A DNA stretch of 64,000 bases from Spinacia oleracea (lineage: Eukaryota > Streptophyta > Magnoliopsida > Caryophyllales > Amaranthaceae). Shown piece after piece: positions 35,829-45,872 of this stretch (within the stretch, counting starts at the first letter, position 1; every line of letters begins with the position of its first letter). Under the pieces are notes generated by a model that was not told the origin of the DNA, searched no databases, and saw nothing but the letters and a program-made list of their open reading frames with translations. Where the stretch lies: NCBI RefSeq assembly GCF_020520425.1, contig NC_079487.1, positions 126,874,385 to 126,938,384 of the forward strand, given 5' to 3'. A program made the translations under genes and the position numbers.

Positions 35829-36714
35829 TAGAGCTGTCAAAACAGGTCATCGGGTCGGGTTTGGGTCGGGTCATTCCGGGTCTCGGGTCATGATCAGGTA
35901 GGGTCGTGTCGGGTTAATATTTCATCCGGGTTGAGTTCGGGTTCGGTCGGGTCGATTTCAGGTCGGGTCATGTCGGGTTTTTTCTTATCCTGGGTTCAGG
36001 TCGGGTTCGGGTCGAGTCACATTTCGGTCAGGTTTGATTTTGGGTTCGGGTCTTATCGGGTCGGGTTTAAGTCGGTTTGTAGCAGATAATTTCGGGTTCG
36101 GGTCTTATCGAGTCGGGTTTAAGTCGGTTTGCAACACAGTTATTTTCGGGTCCGGGTCTTAGTTTGGATCGGATAATAATCAAATCAAATAGAATTCAGG
36201 TCGGGTCACTCTCAGGGACTGGTCAAACTCGGGTCTGATAATTAACCTATACATTTTAATTATTTTATATTCTAAAAAAATTTGTTTAACTTATTTTAGA
36301 GCTAAATTTTTCGGTATCTAGCAATAAATAATTAAAATAGATTTATCGTTGAAGTTAATATTTGATCGTGTCATTGATAACTCGGGTAAATCGGGTAACG
36401 GTTGTCACAAGTCGGGTCAATAGCAGGTTTCATCGAGTTACAATCGGTTTCGGGTTGACATCGGGTCGGGTATCGAATTGAGTTCGGGTCATTGTTCGGT
36501 CGGGTCAGTTCGGTTATCGGTCATTTTCGGGTCGGGTGTCGGGTTCGGATTCGGGTGTTACAACATCGGGTTAAAATCGGTTATCGGTTTTTCCGGGTCG
36601 GGTACAGGTCGGGTTTCGGGTTACCTATTTTACCGTAATTTCGGGTCATGGTCGGTTACGGGTTCGGTCGGTTCAGGTCGGGTTTTCAGGTCGGGTCAGT
36701 TTTTGACAGCTCTA
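35829..36714. mobile_element. hAT-type element filled with (C/A)GGGTC/TGGGT repeats
   Basis: Terminal inverted repeat TAGAGCTGTCAAAA at both ends and perfect 8-bp duplications CCACACGG at 35821-35828 and 36715-36722. Apart from an A/T-rich middle (about 36235-36365), the 886-bp body is a degenerate array of GGTCGGGTT, CGGGTTCGGG and similar words, all with G on the plus strand. No transposase. The exact target duplication suggests recent insertion. Confidence 0.88.
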
Positions 36715-36904
36715 CCACACGGTAAAGGATCTACTGATTTTTAAGGGATTTTGACACTTTATTTGATTCATTAATTAGGACCCCATTAATTATGGATTTA
36801 TATTTGGTTTTGGAATCAAATCAGTTAAAGGGGAAAAGGAAAAGGGATATCAAACACTTTACATTAGATTTCAGTTCGAGTTTGTCGATATGACTATTAC
36901 AACG

Positions 36905-37194
36905 TTTGTTTTAGTTTGGTGGTAACTGGTAAGGATTGTACCTATCAACTTGTGAGAACATATGTTTATTTTAGTTTGGTGGTAACTGGTAAGGATTGTA
37001 CCTATCAACTTGTGATAACGTATGTTTATTTTAGTTTGGTGGTAACTGGTAAGGATTGTACCTATCAACTTGTGAGAACATATGTTTATTTTAGTTTGGT
37101 GGTAACTGGTAAGGATTGTACCTATCAACTTGTGATAACGTATGTTTATTTTAGTTTGGTGGTAAGGATTGTACCTATAAACTTGTGAGAACGT
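36905..37194. repeat. 60-bp tandem repeat with 120-bp higher-order pattern
   Basis: Almost five units of exactly 60 bases (GGTGGTAACTGGTAAGGATT...). Units 1 and 3 end GTGAGAACA and units 2 and 4 end GTGATAACG, so the array grew by copying a dimer. The last unit has a short deletion. Since 60 is a multiple of three, open frames appear on both strands; they are by-products. Confidence 0.95.
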
Positions 37195-38210
37195 GATTTA
37201 ATCCAGACTATGAGAAATTATGAGATAGGAATCCCTTTCCCATCTATCCTCACCATCAATCTGTATTATACGGAGTATTGACCAGCCAGAGCTTTGGTCA
37301 AATAGGTCAGTTCTTATTACCTGCTTAAAAAACAATACAATTACGCACTCTCTTTTTATACTTAATTAAATGATAATGTCAACATCATTTCTCTTTCATC
37401 AAACGCAATAAGCTCCACGTTATTATATTGAACAAGAGCTATATGAATATTGATGAATAGAAAATTCACGGAAAAATGTGCTACACACTTCCTCTGCTCG
37501 TAAAAGCATACATATAACATGATGATGAGAAATATATCCTAGCCTTCATAGTCGCTTGAGTTATTGGCATTATTGCATGATCCTAGACCATTACTCACAA
37601 CCCTCGTAACAATTACAGGAACATAACTATTACATGATCTAAAATCATTACTCATGACCCTCGTAACAATTACAGGAACATAATTTAGACGACCAAGTTG
37701 AACATTTATACTTGGTACAAGAGGAATAGAGCTGAGGATGCATTATTTAATGAGACAAAAATGAAGAGTACGTACAATAAAATTATTTGAAATCAAAATG
37801 TTTGGATTATGGATTAGAGAGTGAGCATTGAAATTTGAAGCCTAGTGAGTTAGTGTAAGGGTGAATCACAGGTAGCTACGAGTCGTAAATTTTGCAAGTG
37901 AACAAGAATGCGTGACTCAACAGTCAGTCGCAACCAAACAAAACACGTAACATCCTTTTTCATACTCTTATTAATTAACTGCCTCATTTTTTCATGCTAT
38001 TTACATTTGTTCTTAATTTCGGCATCATATATGGACCCAAATTATGAATTTCAATTTACTATAATCAAATTACGCGTCTATATCGCCTTAAATCATAGAG
38101 TAGTTATCATTCAACATAGATAACATGATACAAGTGCTAGTCAATCGGATTCAATATATCAAAGTAACACTCCATATATTTTATTCTCTTTAATTACTTC
38201 GATCCACTAG
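37195..38210. other. Intergenic spacer
   Basis: A short duplicated phrase (CTCGTAACAATTACAGGAAC) occurs near 37603 and 37661. No supported gene. Confidence 0.4.
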
Positions 38211-38216
38211 GTCTAA

Positions 38217-38878
38217 GGTCATGTTCGGCGAAACTAGCGGCAGCGGGTAGCGTTTTGCAGTTAAGTAGCGGGTAGATGTTGAAGTAGCGGGTAACGATAA
38301 ATTGTCAAAATAACGGGTAACTAGTATGAGTGTTTGGTAAAAGTAGCGGTTGAGATGTAATATACAATAAAAGTTGTATATATTTTGTTTAAAACTTTAT
38401 TGTAAAATATATCAAACGGTATCCGCTACCTTCAAACGCTACTATTTTGAACGTTTGACAAAATCTACCAAATCGCTACTTGTACCGCTAACCGTTACCT
38501 CACCCGCTACCATACCAAACACTTGGACATATTAGAAATACTCCATATGTCCCTTAATACTCGCACCGTTTTGACTTTTTGCATTGTTCATATAATTCAC
38601 TTTGACTCTATTTTATTTCTAGTATATGAAAACAAATGTTAGTATATACTGTAATATATTGCTGGCTTCATCTTAATATATATTTTTAAAATATTAATAT
38701 TTTTATAAGTGTTTTTAATATGTACTGTAGTTAAAGATATTGGTGGTCAAAATTGTGCATTGGCAAGCGTGTCCAGTAGTTAAAGATATTGACGGTCAAA
38801 AGTATTAAGGGACAAAGGGAGTAACGTTTTGAATAGATCAAAACGTTATCCGCTACCTCAAACGCTACCGACACGCCT
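38217..38878. mobile_element. Tourist-like MITE (GTAGCGG family) with a nested MITE
   Basis: TAA duplications at 38214-38216 and 38879-38881. Ends GGTCATGTTCGGCGAAACTA and inverted ...GGTAGCG...CGACACGCCT. The same repeated GTAGCGGGTA arms as at 21325-21717. It is interrupted by the element at 38541-38821. Confidence 0.75.
38541..38821. mobile_element. Stowaway-type MITE nested in the Tourist-like MITE
   Basis: TA duplications at 38539-38540 and 38822-38823. Ends CTCCATATGTCCCTTAATAC and inverted ...GTATTAAGGGACAAAGGGAG. It inserted after the outer element, giving a relative age order. Confidence 0.75.
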
Positions 38879-39561
38879 TAACTAGAATGTTACAACTACC
38901 ATTATTACACAAACATATGGAGAAACCAGACAATGCAAATCAGGTAGTTAATACAATTACAACCAAATGAACCAATGAACATGTAGCCACTTGTAAATTG
39001 TAACCAAACAAAGCCAAACTTCAAACTTGTAGTACACCTAATTCTATATTTCTAGGTGCACTCAGTCACCCAAGTACATGTAAAAAATACTCCATCTTTG
39101 TTTCTTTGGTATGTAAAAAGTCACAAAAAACATTAATATGTCAACAGAAAGACACTTGGATACCTCTCCAGGCTCCAGCCCTCCTCCCAAAAACTTGTCA
39201 TAAATAAATCGGTTTTTTCATGAAATGCCCCTGAGGTTTCACGAAATTCACCAAATACCCCTGCGCGTTTCAAAATACATAGTATACCCCTATTTTCTCA
39301 TATTGTTCATAATATACCCCTAGACTTAACGGACGTTAGTCCTCCGTTAGCTGCAATTTACCATTTTACCCTTATGTGTTGTTTGGTACGATTCTTTACT
39401 TAAATCCCCACTCAACAGCTCTACCCACCCAAACTTTCTCTCTCATCCCACCCAACCCACCAAAACACTCTCTCTCTCTCTCCTCCCACTGAACCAAAAC
39501 CACTCCTCACCGTCGTCACCACCTTCCCCTGCTACCGTCGCTTCTTCCTAACTTTCCAAAG

Positions 39562-39954
39562 ATGAGCCTTTGTTCTCTCATTTCACCCTACCCCTGCAAC
39601 ACCACCATTATCATCACCAACAAGGCAACAACAAAAAATGACGGAGTATCCAACAACTACACCAACAATTACAACCCTAATTTCAATTCCAGTCATCAAG
39701 AATCGCCTCAAAAATCTTCAATTGGTGTTACCATAGCTGCTGCTACACTCTCATTCAGCCTCTTATTATCTCCGCCTGTTTCGGCTGCTGCTAATTTGAC
39801 GGCTTCTGATCAATCGTCCGATGAGTATTTCCGCGAAGATGAGGGATTATTGGGGGATGATATGGCATTATCGGTGCCCAAATTGTGGACGAATGAGGGT
39901 ATTGTGAGGCGGCTCGTTCACCAGTTCTTCTTCAGTTTCATCTCTTCCTTTTAA
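39562..39954 (+). pseudogene. Captured 5' fragment of a plastid-targeted protein gene (possibly CtpA-like)
   Basis: A 130-residue frame starts after a CT-rich leader-like tract. It has a Ser/Thr/Asn-rich N-terminus, a hydrophobic segment ending SLLLSPPVSAAA (like a thylakoid transfer or cleavage region), then DEYFREDEGLLGDDM and LWTNEGIV. The TNEGIV ending recalls the region before the domain in carboxyl-terminal processing proteases, but this match is from memory and weak. After GIV the frame turns into unrelated hydrophobic sequence and stops, as expected at a capture junction. Confidence 0.5.
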
Positions 39955-40101
39955 ATTGTGGATGAATTCTGGCACAATTGTCTCATATGTTGTACAGAAT
40001 TCGAGGGAAGAGAAGGAGATGAACTCTGGTCCAACGAGTCCCACTGAAGATGGCAGTGAGGTGATTTCTTTGGTGGTATTTGTAACTTGGCTGAGATCTT
40101 T

Positions 40102-40377
40102 TCAGCTTAGGGTTTTTGAAATCAGGGGATGTTGATAGGGCATTGTGGGTTTTAGGTGTGGTTCAGGGAATGGGTTGAGTCCTAAAACTGCCATGCTGAT
40201 TTCGGTTATTTCAGCTTTGGGAAATTCTGGGAGGGCCGAGGTTAAGTCGATGGCCAGGTTTGCGAGGTGGTGGTGGTTTGCCAAAGAGGCGTGGGTCAAT
40301 TCTTTTCCCTTGTTTAAGCTATCGGCTGCTTTTGAATCACCAGAACTACTGTAGTTGGACACCGAGACCTCAGCCAC
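40102..40377 (-). pseudogene. Captured fragment, minus orientation, source unknown
   Basis: An open frame of 91 residues (MAEVSVSNYSSSGDSKAADS...). I do not recognise it. It may be non-coding sequence of the captured donor; the opposite strand is also open. Recorded because it sits between Pack-MULE arms. Confidence 0.25.
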
Positions 40378-40566
40378 ACTGCCCGTGTACTCCGAATCTC
40401 ACCCATGAGAAGTTAAAGAGAGAGAATTTGTTTGGGAGGATAAATTGAGTGACTCTGGCGACCAAAGCGATTGATCCAAGAGGCCTTCATTTGGGGTAGT
40501 TGATAAGTAGTCCTCCTTCTATGCAATGTTTTTTCCTCACCCTTGTCATCGTTAGGAAACACTAGT

Positions 40567-40765
40567 TTAGCTTTTAGCTATTATCTGATTCTTGAAAAAA
40601 GCTTGGCTTCTCAGCTTTTGATCCTTAAGATTATTCACCTCCACTTTCGAAGTCCTTAGAGACAATTTGGCAGTCGAGGAAGCTGCAGTCTTCATGACAG
40701 CAGGCCTAGAAGTTCTTGGATTATCACCAACATTAGTCTTACTTATCTTGTTAACGAACCTAAAG
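40567..40765 (-). pseudogene. Captured 3' coding fragment in minus orientation
   Basis: The minus strand is open for 65 codons and ends in a TAA at 40569-40567. The peptide is basic and Ser/Thr/Lys-rich (SKTNVGDNPRTSRPAVMKT then AKLSLRTSKVEVNNLKDQKL). That looks like the disordered C-terminus of a real protein, oriented opposite to the fragment at 39562. The family is not recognised. Confidence 0.4.
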
Positions 40766-41240
40766 AAGATTTTTGTAAAGCTTTTTAAGCAATGTCATGT
40801 ATCTAAAGTGATCTTGGAAGAATACAATACTCAATTTCTTAATTTACAGGAGGCTTAACTTTGTAATATCCCTGTTTATTGATGGAATATAATCTATGTT
40901 TATTGCTGGAATTTTTTTACAAACTGCTCTACTTCATTGCGAAGAAAATTAGATATGTAAACTAGCCGTTAGATTCAAATTTTGCAGTTTAAAAGCAGAT
41001 TGGGTATTTGGTTCAAGCAAGTTTACAAATAAGTGTATATTATGCAAAAAGTTTATAAATATGTGCATTTGGTGAATTATAAACATGACTTAACGGAGGA
41101 CTAACGGAAAGTCATAATAGGGGTATTTGGTGAACAGTATGAAAAAAATAGGGGTATACTATGTATTTTGAAACGCGCAGGGGTATTTGGTGAATTTCGT
41201 GAAACCTCAGGGGCATTTCATGAAAAAACCGTAAATAAAT

Positions 41241-42148
41241 ACACGCTTTGACATCACAAGACATGAGTCAATCCGTGTTTACAATAAGTCATCTGCCCAT
41301 GCATACAAATCACTCCTATACTCATTATCAATGCAATCAACAAAATTCAGCTACCAATTCAAAAACGACTTATTTCTGCATTTCTGCTGTTGACTATTTC
41401 ATGAATTCTTAAATATCAACAAAGCATTCAATCCAAATATGGTAAATTCTGTACAAACATTTCCCAATCATCTGCCCACCTTTTACTTTCATACCCAAAC
41501 ATTTTCAACTATTCATACTATAAATCTTATCCATACATGTGAATATGTGATGATGTGAAACTATAATACTTACAAACTTAATAACGCGTTGTTGCATGTT
41601 TAACCACGGGCAATATTTACTAGTCTCTATCACCAACCACAACAAATAATTCAATTACAAAACCACGGCGATGGTTTAATACTGTGTATAAGTATAACTG
41701 GTTGATCACAAGTTCATATCTTTCTCCCCGTTTGTAATTTATCATAAAATACAACAAATTAAATATAAAAAAGCAATAAATTTTTGAATGAATTTCTGAA
41801 AATTGTGCATTAAATTAGTGGTTTGTATCAAATTGATACTTGTTTAATAGGTACATAGGAATACTATATAATATAATTATATATCAATTTATTTTCCACC
41901 TATATAGTAAAAATTTACCCATATTCTAAGAACAATGACAAGCTAGTAACCAACATTTAGAAACAACAAATTACAATTTTTGGCTTGGAACATTATGTGG
42001 CTCGGCCTTTGCAAAGCCAACAACTATTTTAAAAAAATTAAAAATGTGATTTTTTTTTTAAATATTGACCCATTCCCAAAAATAGTTCTTAAGTGAAGAA
42101 CCCAATCTCAATGGGAATACTTGCCCCAGATGTTTTTTTCAAGTTTTT
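41241..42148. other. 3' region of the BURP gene and spacer
   Basis: AT-rich. The right part is the probable 3' UTR of the minus-strand gene ending at 42149. No other gene supported. Confidence 0.4.
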
Positions 42149-44160
42149 TTAGTCAGCAATAGCCCAAGTCAAATCATTCTCAAATATCCAATGGCAAACC
42201 TCAATCTTACCCGGACCCGAACCGAGTGCTTGAAATGCTCCGTGGGTTGGGCTCCATGACGAGGTATCCAAGTGACATATGGCAACGCCGTGGTTGATCT
42301 TAGCCTTGGTATTCGGGTTCAAGATATCCGCTTCGTAAACACGGACCTTTGGAACCGAATGACAGTAATACAACAAATACGGGTACAAACTTTGATGACA
42401 AGAAACAGATTTCGTGACCTTCCCACCATTAATCCCTCTAACTTTCCCAATCAAAATATCCGTTTTCGACCCGTTTATACTCTCCATTGTCCGAGCCTCC
42501 ACGGATTGACCCAAAACCGAAACCGCAAAATCGATCATATCCTCAACCGAACCAACACACTTCTTATTCTCACCCGCAGCCGGAGCCCGTTCACACTCAC
42601 CCAACGCAGCGTTTAGCATCCCCTCCATTGTAGAGTTCTCAAACCCATGGAAAATCTCCTTCATTTGAGTAATTTTCGAAGACGAAAAGGGTATTTTCGA
42701 CAAAATTGATCTCGGCAAGAATGACCGAGGTGGCATCTTATCTTTTACATCCGGCATTGGCATAACAGTCCCTTCTTTCAACATTTCCTCTCTGAAAAAC
42801 TTCCCTGGTTCAACCCATTTATTTACGAATTTACCCTTCTTCACCATTGAAGCACTCACCAAACTACCACTACTACTAGTATTCTTATAATCAGCAAAAT
42901 TGACCCCATTTTTAGCATACCCTTTGAAATCACTACCTTGCCCATAAGAACTGAAACCAACTTCCTGCCCTTTTGCGCCGTCGCCGTAACCGGTAAAATT
43001 ATCAGATCCTTCGTTAAAACTCGCTGCATAATTACTGAACTTAACCGTCTCAATATTGGATTTCTTTGCATACGATTTGAAAACGTCATCGCCGACATTT
43101 GACTGGTCTCTGTAACTGGAGAAAGTCTCAACGCCGGCATTTCCGCCGTCGGCGTAACTGTTGAACTTATTTTGCGGTACATTGCCGTTGAACCCGTACG
43201 AGGTGAAGTTGTCGTTTCCACTGTTACCGGTCTCGGAATACCCGGAGAAAGTGGACCCCACAACGTTTGAGTCCTTGCCGTAGCTCCCGAAGCTGTTCGT
43301 CAATCCATTGCCGTTCTTTCCGTAGTTAGCAAACCCTTGGTCTCCCGCATTCGCGTCGCCCGAGTACGAAGCAAACGAACCGTCCCGGCCGTTCGCCTCG
43401 TCTGAATACGAGGTGAACTGGAGGCCCGGGACATTAACATTGTCGGCGTAGCTGGTGAATTTTCCATGGCCGCCTGTAGCTCCGGCGGCGTAGGTGTTGA
43501 ACGTTTGAGAAACTACGTTTCCGTCTTTGGCGTAGGTGGTGAAATCGTCTGAGTGACCCGCTGAGTCACGGCTGTACCTCCGGAAAGTGTCAAGCGGCTC
43601 GTTCTCATCCCCAGAGTAGTTTTTAAACGAGTTAAGACCACCGGCGGCGCCGCTGGCATAGTTGGTGAAGTTGGTATCAGAGTAGGCGGCGAATTTCCCG
43701 TCGGGGGAGTGTTTAGAGGAGAGAGAAATTTTAGGGTCAGGGAAACAGAGGAGATTAGCGAGTTTGCAGAACGAGTCAAGGTGAGTGTAGAGTGAGTTAG
43801 CGGAGGCGAGTTTAGCGAATCGGGCTGAGTCCGAAGCGGAAAGTGGTGAAGCTTTATTGATGAGGAATCCGGGTCGAGGGACCTTATAGATCTTGTTATT
43901 CCAGTATCGGATCGCATACGCTTTTGGCGTAAACGGGTTTTCGCCGGAGGGTCCGCGAGCCTCCGACGGTTGTACCTACATTTTGAAGGAGACACCAAAA
44001 ATTAATCAAAATAATTAATAATTAAAAATACAAAAAATAAAATAAACTAAAATTAAATTAAAAAAGGAAGAAATGTGCTTACAAAGGAGGATAAGAGAAG
44101 TAGTAATAAGTGGAGGACGAAGAAGGAGGTGATAAGCTTGGTATGTTCTTGTTCTTTCAT
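42149..44160 (-). CDS. Polygalacturonase beta-subunit-like BURP protein
   Basis: Two exons, 44160-44083 and 43975-42149, give 634 aa, the normal length of the PG1-beta/AroGP group. Exon 1 encodes a signal peptide (MKEQEHTKLITSFF then a Leu-rich core) and exon 2 starts VQPSEARG. Residues about 110-395 carry many FxxY repeats of about 14 residues (FTSYADN, FANYGKNG, FKSYAKK). The C-terminal BURP domain has the full pattern CH-X10-CH-X27-CH-X25-CH, beginning SVSCHQSLYP and ending EVCHWIF. The protein should be secreted to the cell wall, where the tomato relative binds and modulates polygalacturonase. The coding region is GC-richer than its surroundings. No in-frame ATG exists in the first part of exon 2, so the exon 1 start is needed. 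Confidence 0.93.
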
Positions 44161-44258
44161 TTTTATTTTATTTTGATTTTTTGTAAATAAAATAGGAGGA
44201 GAGAGAAAGAGAGAAAGAAGAATGTTGGGAGTTGGGTGAGTTTGGATGGAATGGGAGT

Positions 44259-44265
44259 ACTTATA
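44259..44265 (-). promoter_or_regulatory. TATA box of the BURP gene
   Basis: Minus-strand TATAAGT about 100 bases upstream of the ATG, followed by a GA/CT-rich leader (44198-44220). Confidence 0.55.
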
Positions 44266-44780
44266 GGGGAATAAAAATGGAGGAAAATAGTGGGATTGTG
44301 GGAGTGAAGTAGTGTGGTAGTGGACTAATATGTCGGGTTCACTCTCTTAAGTAACTATACCTAATTAGCTAATTAATTACTCCGTAATTATTAAGTATAG
44401 TGTTCTAATAAATAATCCTTGTTCTTAACTCTCACTCCCTATTAGTGTTGAATTGTTTGCAAAATAAAATTACACTAACTACATAGAGTAAATATAGTAG
44501 GAGTAAAGGTAATTTTAAATTAAATGACATGTTTGGTAGCTGGCGATAAATACTAAAAATTTTAGTTGTAGTTTTGTGGAGAAATATTATGCATGTCAAG
44601 ATTCATGGTAATATGATGGCTTAAAGGACGCAAGAGAATGTGTGCAGATGAAGGAGGTGATTAATTGGTTATCCTATATGTTTGGAATAATTTCATCATC
44701 TATTCACATTAATATTATATAATCTCATGTATTTGAATCGACCATCACCTCCGCTCATTATCAACCCCCAAAGTTTAATA

Positions 44781-45031
44781 CTTCTTCTGTTCCAGAAATA
44801 TCGCACCATGGTTGACTTTTACTCTTCTAACCATTACTTTGACTCTTAATATCTCAAATTGTGTACAAGTAAATATTAAAAAAAAAATATTTTAAAAATA
44901 TATATCGATGTGAATCTAACATGACTCCACATGACTTATATTTCCTTACGTACGAATCATATAAAATCGTCAAAGTCAAAGTGTAAATAGTGTAAAATAC
45001 AAATGGTGCAATATTTCCGGAACGGAGAAAG
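44781..45031. mobile_element. Stowaway-type MITE (family A, copy 2)
   Basis: TA on both sides (44779-44780, 45032-45033). Ends CTTCTTCTGTTCCAGAAATA and inverted ...TATTTCCGGAACGGAGAAAG. Shares CGCACCATGGTTGACTTTTA with the copy at 34434-34674. Confidence 0.8.
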
Positions 45032-45359
45032 TATGATTGTTCCATGATACATGACAAATAAATTCTAAGATATTCTTTGGCCTAGAACAAAAATTGGCTA
45101 GCTACGGTCTAAATGCATTGATTAAACTTCCATCCCCTACTACATGTTATTGTCCCGTGTAAAGATAAGAATTCTACTACTCTTTCATAATTATAAAAAT
45201 TAAAATATTAAATGTGATTATAACGGAGCGATTTCCTTCAATATTGCACAAAGATCCAATAATTCCCTAAATACGTTAATTTTTAAGTTATTTTCCACCA
45301 TACCGTCCACGTAAGTAAGGGAGAAAGAGAGTAATTTTTTTTTTTTCTGGTTCAGCATT

Positions 45360-45739
45360 GAACCGCCATATGAGATAGCGGTTTCGTTTTAAAACAAACC
45401 GCCATCTCAGATGGCGGTTCAATGTTATAAACCGCTATCTGAGATAGTGGTTTGCTTTAAAAAAAACCGCTATCTCAGATGGCGGTTTGCTTAGTTGTAA
45501 ATTATTTTTAACATGAATTACAGTTTAAATAGAAATATAACTTAGAAATATAACTTAGAAATAACATCTTGTGACATCAATTGCGTCTGTAGCTCAGTGG
45601 TGGATAGAGCGTGTTTCTAAGCAGAAGGTCGTGGAATCGAACCCTACCTGACGCGCTTATTTCTTTTTTGCTATCTCATATAAACCGCTATCTGAGATAG
45701 TGGTTTACTTAAGTCAACCGCTACCTGAGATAGCAGTTT
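45360..45739. repeat. Array of six 25-bp palindromes (AAACCGC...GCGGTTT)
   Basis: Each unit is a near-perfect inverted repeat around a central ATCTGAGAT or ATCTCAGAT core. Compensated C/T and G/A variants (CGCCATCT with AGATGGCG, CGCTATCT with AGATAGTG) keep much of the pairing. Four lie left and two right of the tRNA-like segment. Confidence 0.85.
45583..45655 (+). tRNA. tRNA-Arg(UCU)-like sequence, probably degenerate
   Basis: It opens GCGTCTG and closes CTGACGC (acceptor stem, 6 of 7 pairs). A good box A/D-arm TAGCTCAGTGG...GAGC follows, then an anticodon region TTTCTAA consistent with UCU. The T-arm is poor (GTGGAATCGAACCCTAC, with one base too many in the loop), and the anticodon stem seems to have lost bases. 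It is therefore likely a tRNA pseudogene or a polymerase III-like module inside the MULE-like element. Confidence 0.55.
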
Positions 45740-45872
45740 AGTGCCGCTTCGTTAAAAAAAAACCGGTTTTAATGCTGACGTGGGCGGTATGGTGAAAATT
45801 AAGTTAAAAAGTGGCTCATTTTGGGAATTTGACGTTCTTTAAACAATATTGAAGGAAATCGCTCATTATAGC

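Larger units (their letters stand above)
39211..41231. mobile_element. Pack-MULE: Mutator-like element with captured gene fragments
   Basis: Perfect 9-bp duplications TAAATAAAT at 39202-39210 and 41232-41240. Long terminal inverted repeats of about 150 bases begin CGGTTTTTTCATGAAATGCC; the outer ~87 bases appear identical between the arms. There is no transposase. The interior holds a CT-rich leader-like tract, a plus-strand fragment with a targeting-peptide-like frame (39562-39954), and minus-strand open frames (40102-40377 and 40567-40765). This is the layout of Pack-MULEs, which copy pieces of host genes. Near-identical arms point to recent activity. Confidence 0.85.
45226..45863. mobile_element. 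MULE-like element with six palindromes and a tRNA-Arg-like sequence
   Basis: Nine-base duplications ATTATAACG (45217-45225) and ATTATAGCG (45864-45872) match at 8 of 9. Inverted arms of about 90 bases start GAGCGATTTCCTTCAATATT and include ACCATACCG(T/C)CCACGT. Inside are six 25-bp palindromes at 45360-45384, 45396-45420, 45429-45453, 45464-45488, 45682-45706 and 45715-45739. Each follows the plan AAACCGCYATCT / AGATRGCGGTTT. A tRNA-like segment at 45583-45655 lies between the fourth and fifth. No transposase. I know of no described family with this layout. Confidence 0.78.

Noticed and set aside
36871-37188. Repetitive ORFs of 85-90 residues on both strands
   Set aside because: The 60-bp tandem repeat is a multiple of three, so any open unit stays open; no sign of coding.
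36905-37194. CRISPR-like array
   Set aside because: Head-to-tail repeat without spacers, in plant nuclear DNA.
42272-42616. Plus-strand ORF, and other frames at 42856-43263 and 43513-43998
   Set aside because: Shadows of the BURP gene exon 2, whose own frame is fully open with clear family motifs.
45583-45655. A functional tRNA-Arg gene
   Set aside because: T-arm and anticodon stem are flawed and it is inside a transposon; kept only as tRNA-like or degenerate.
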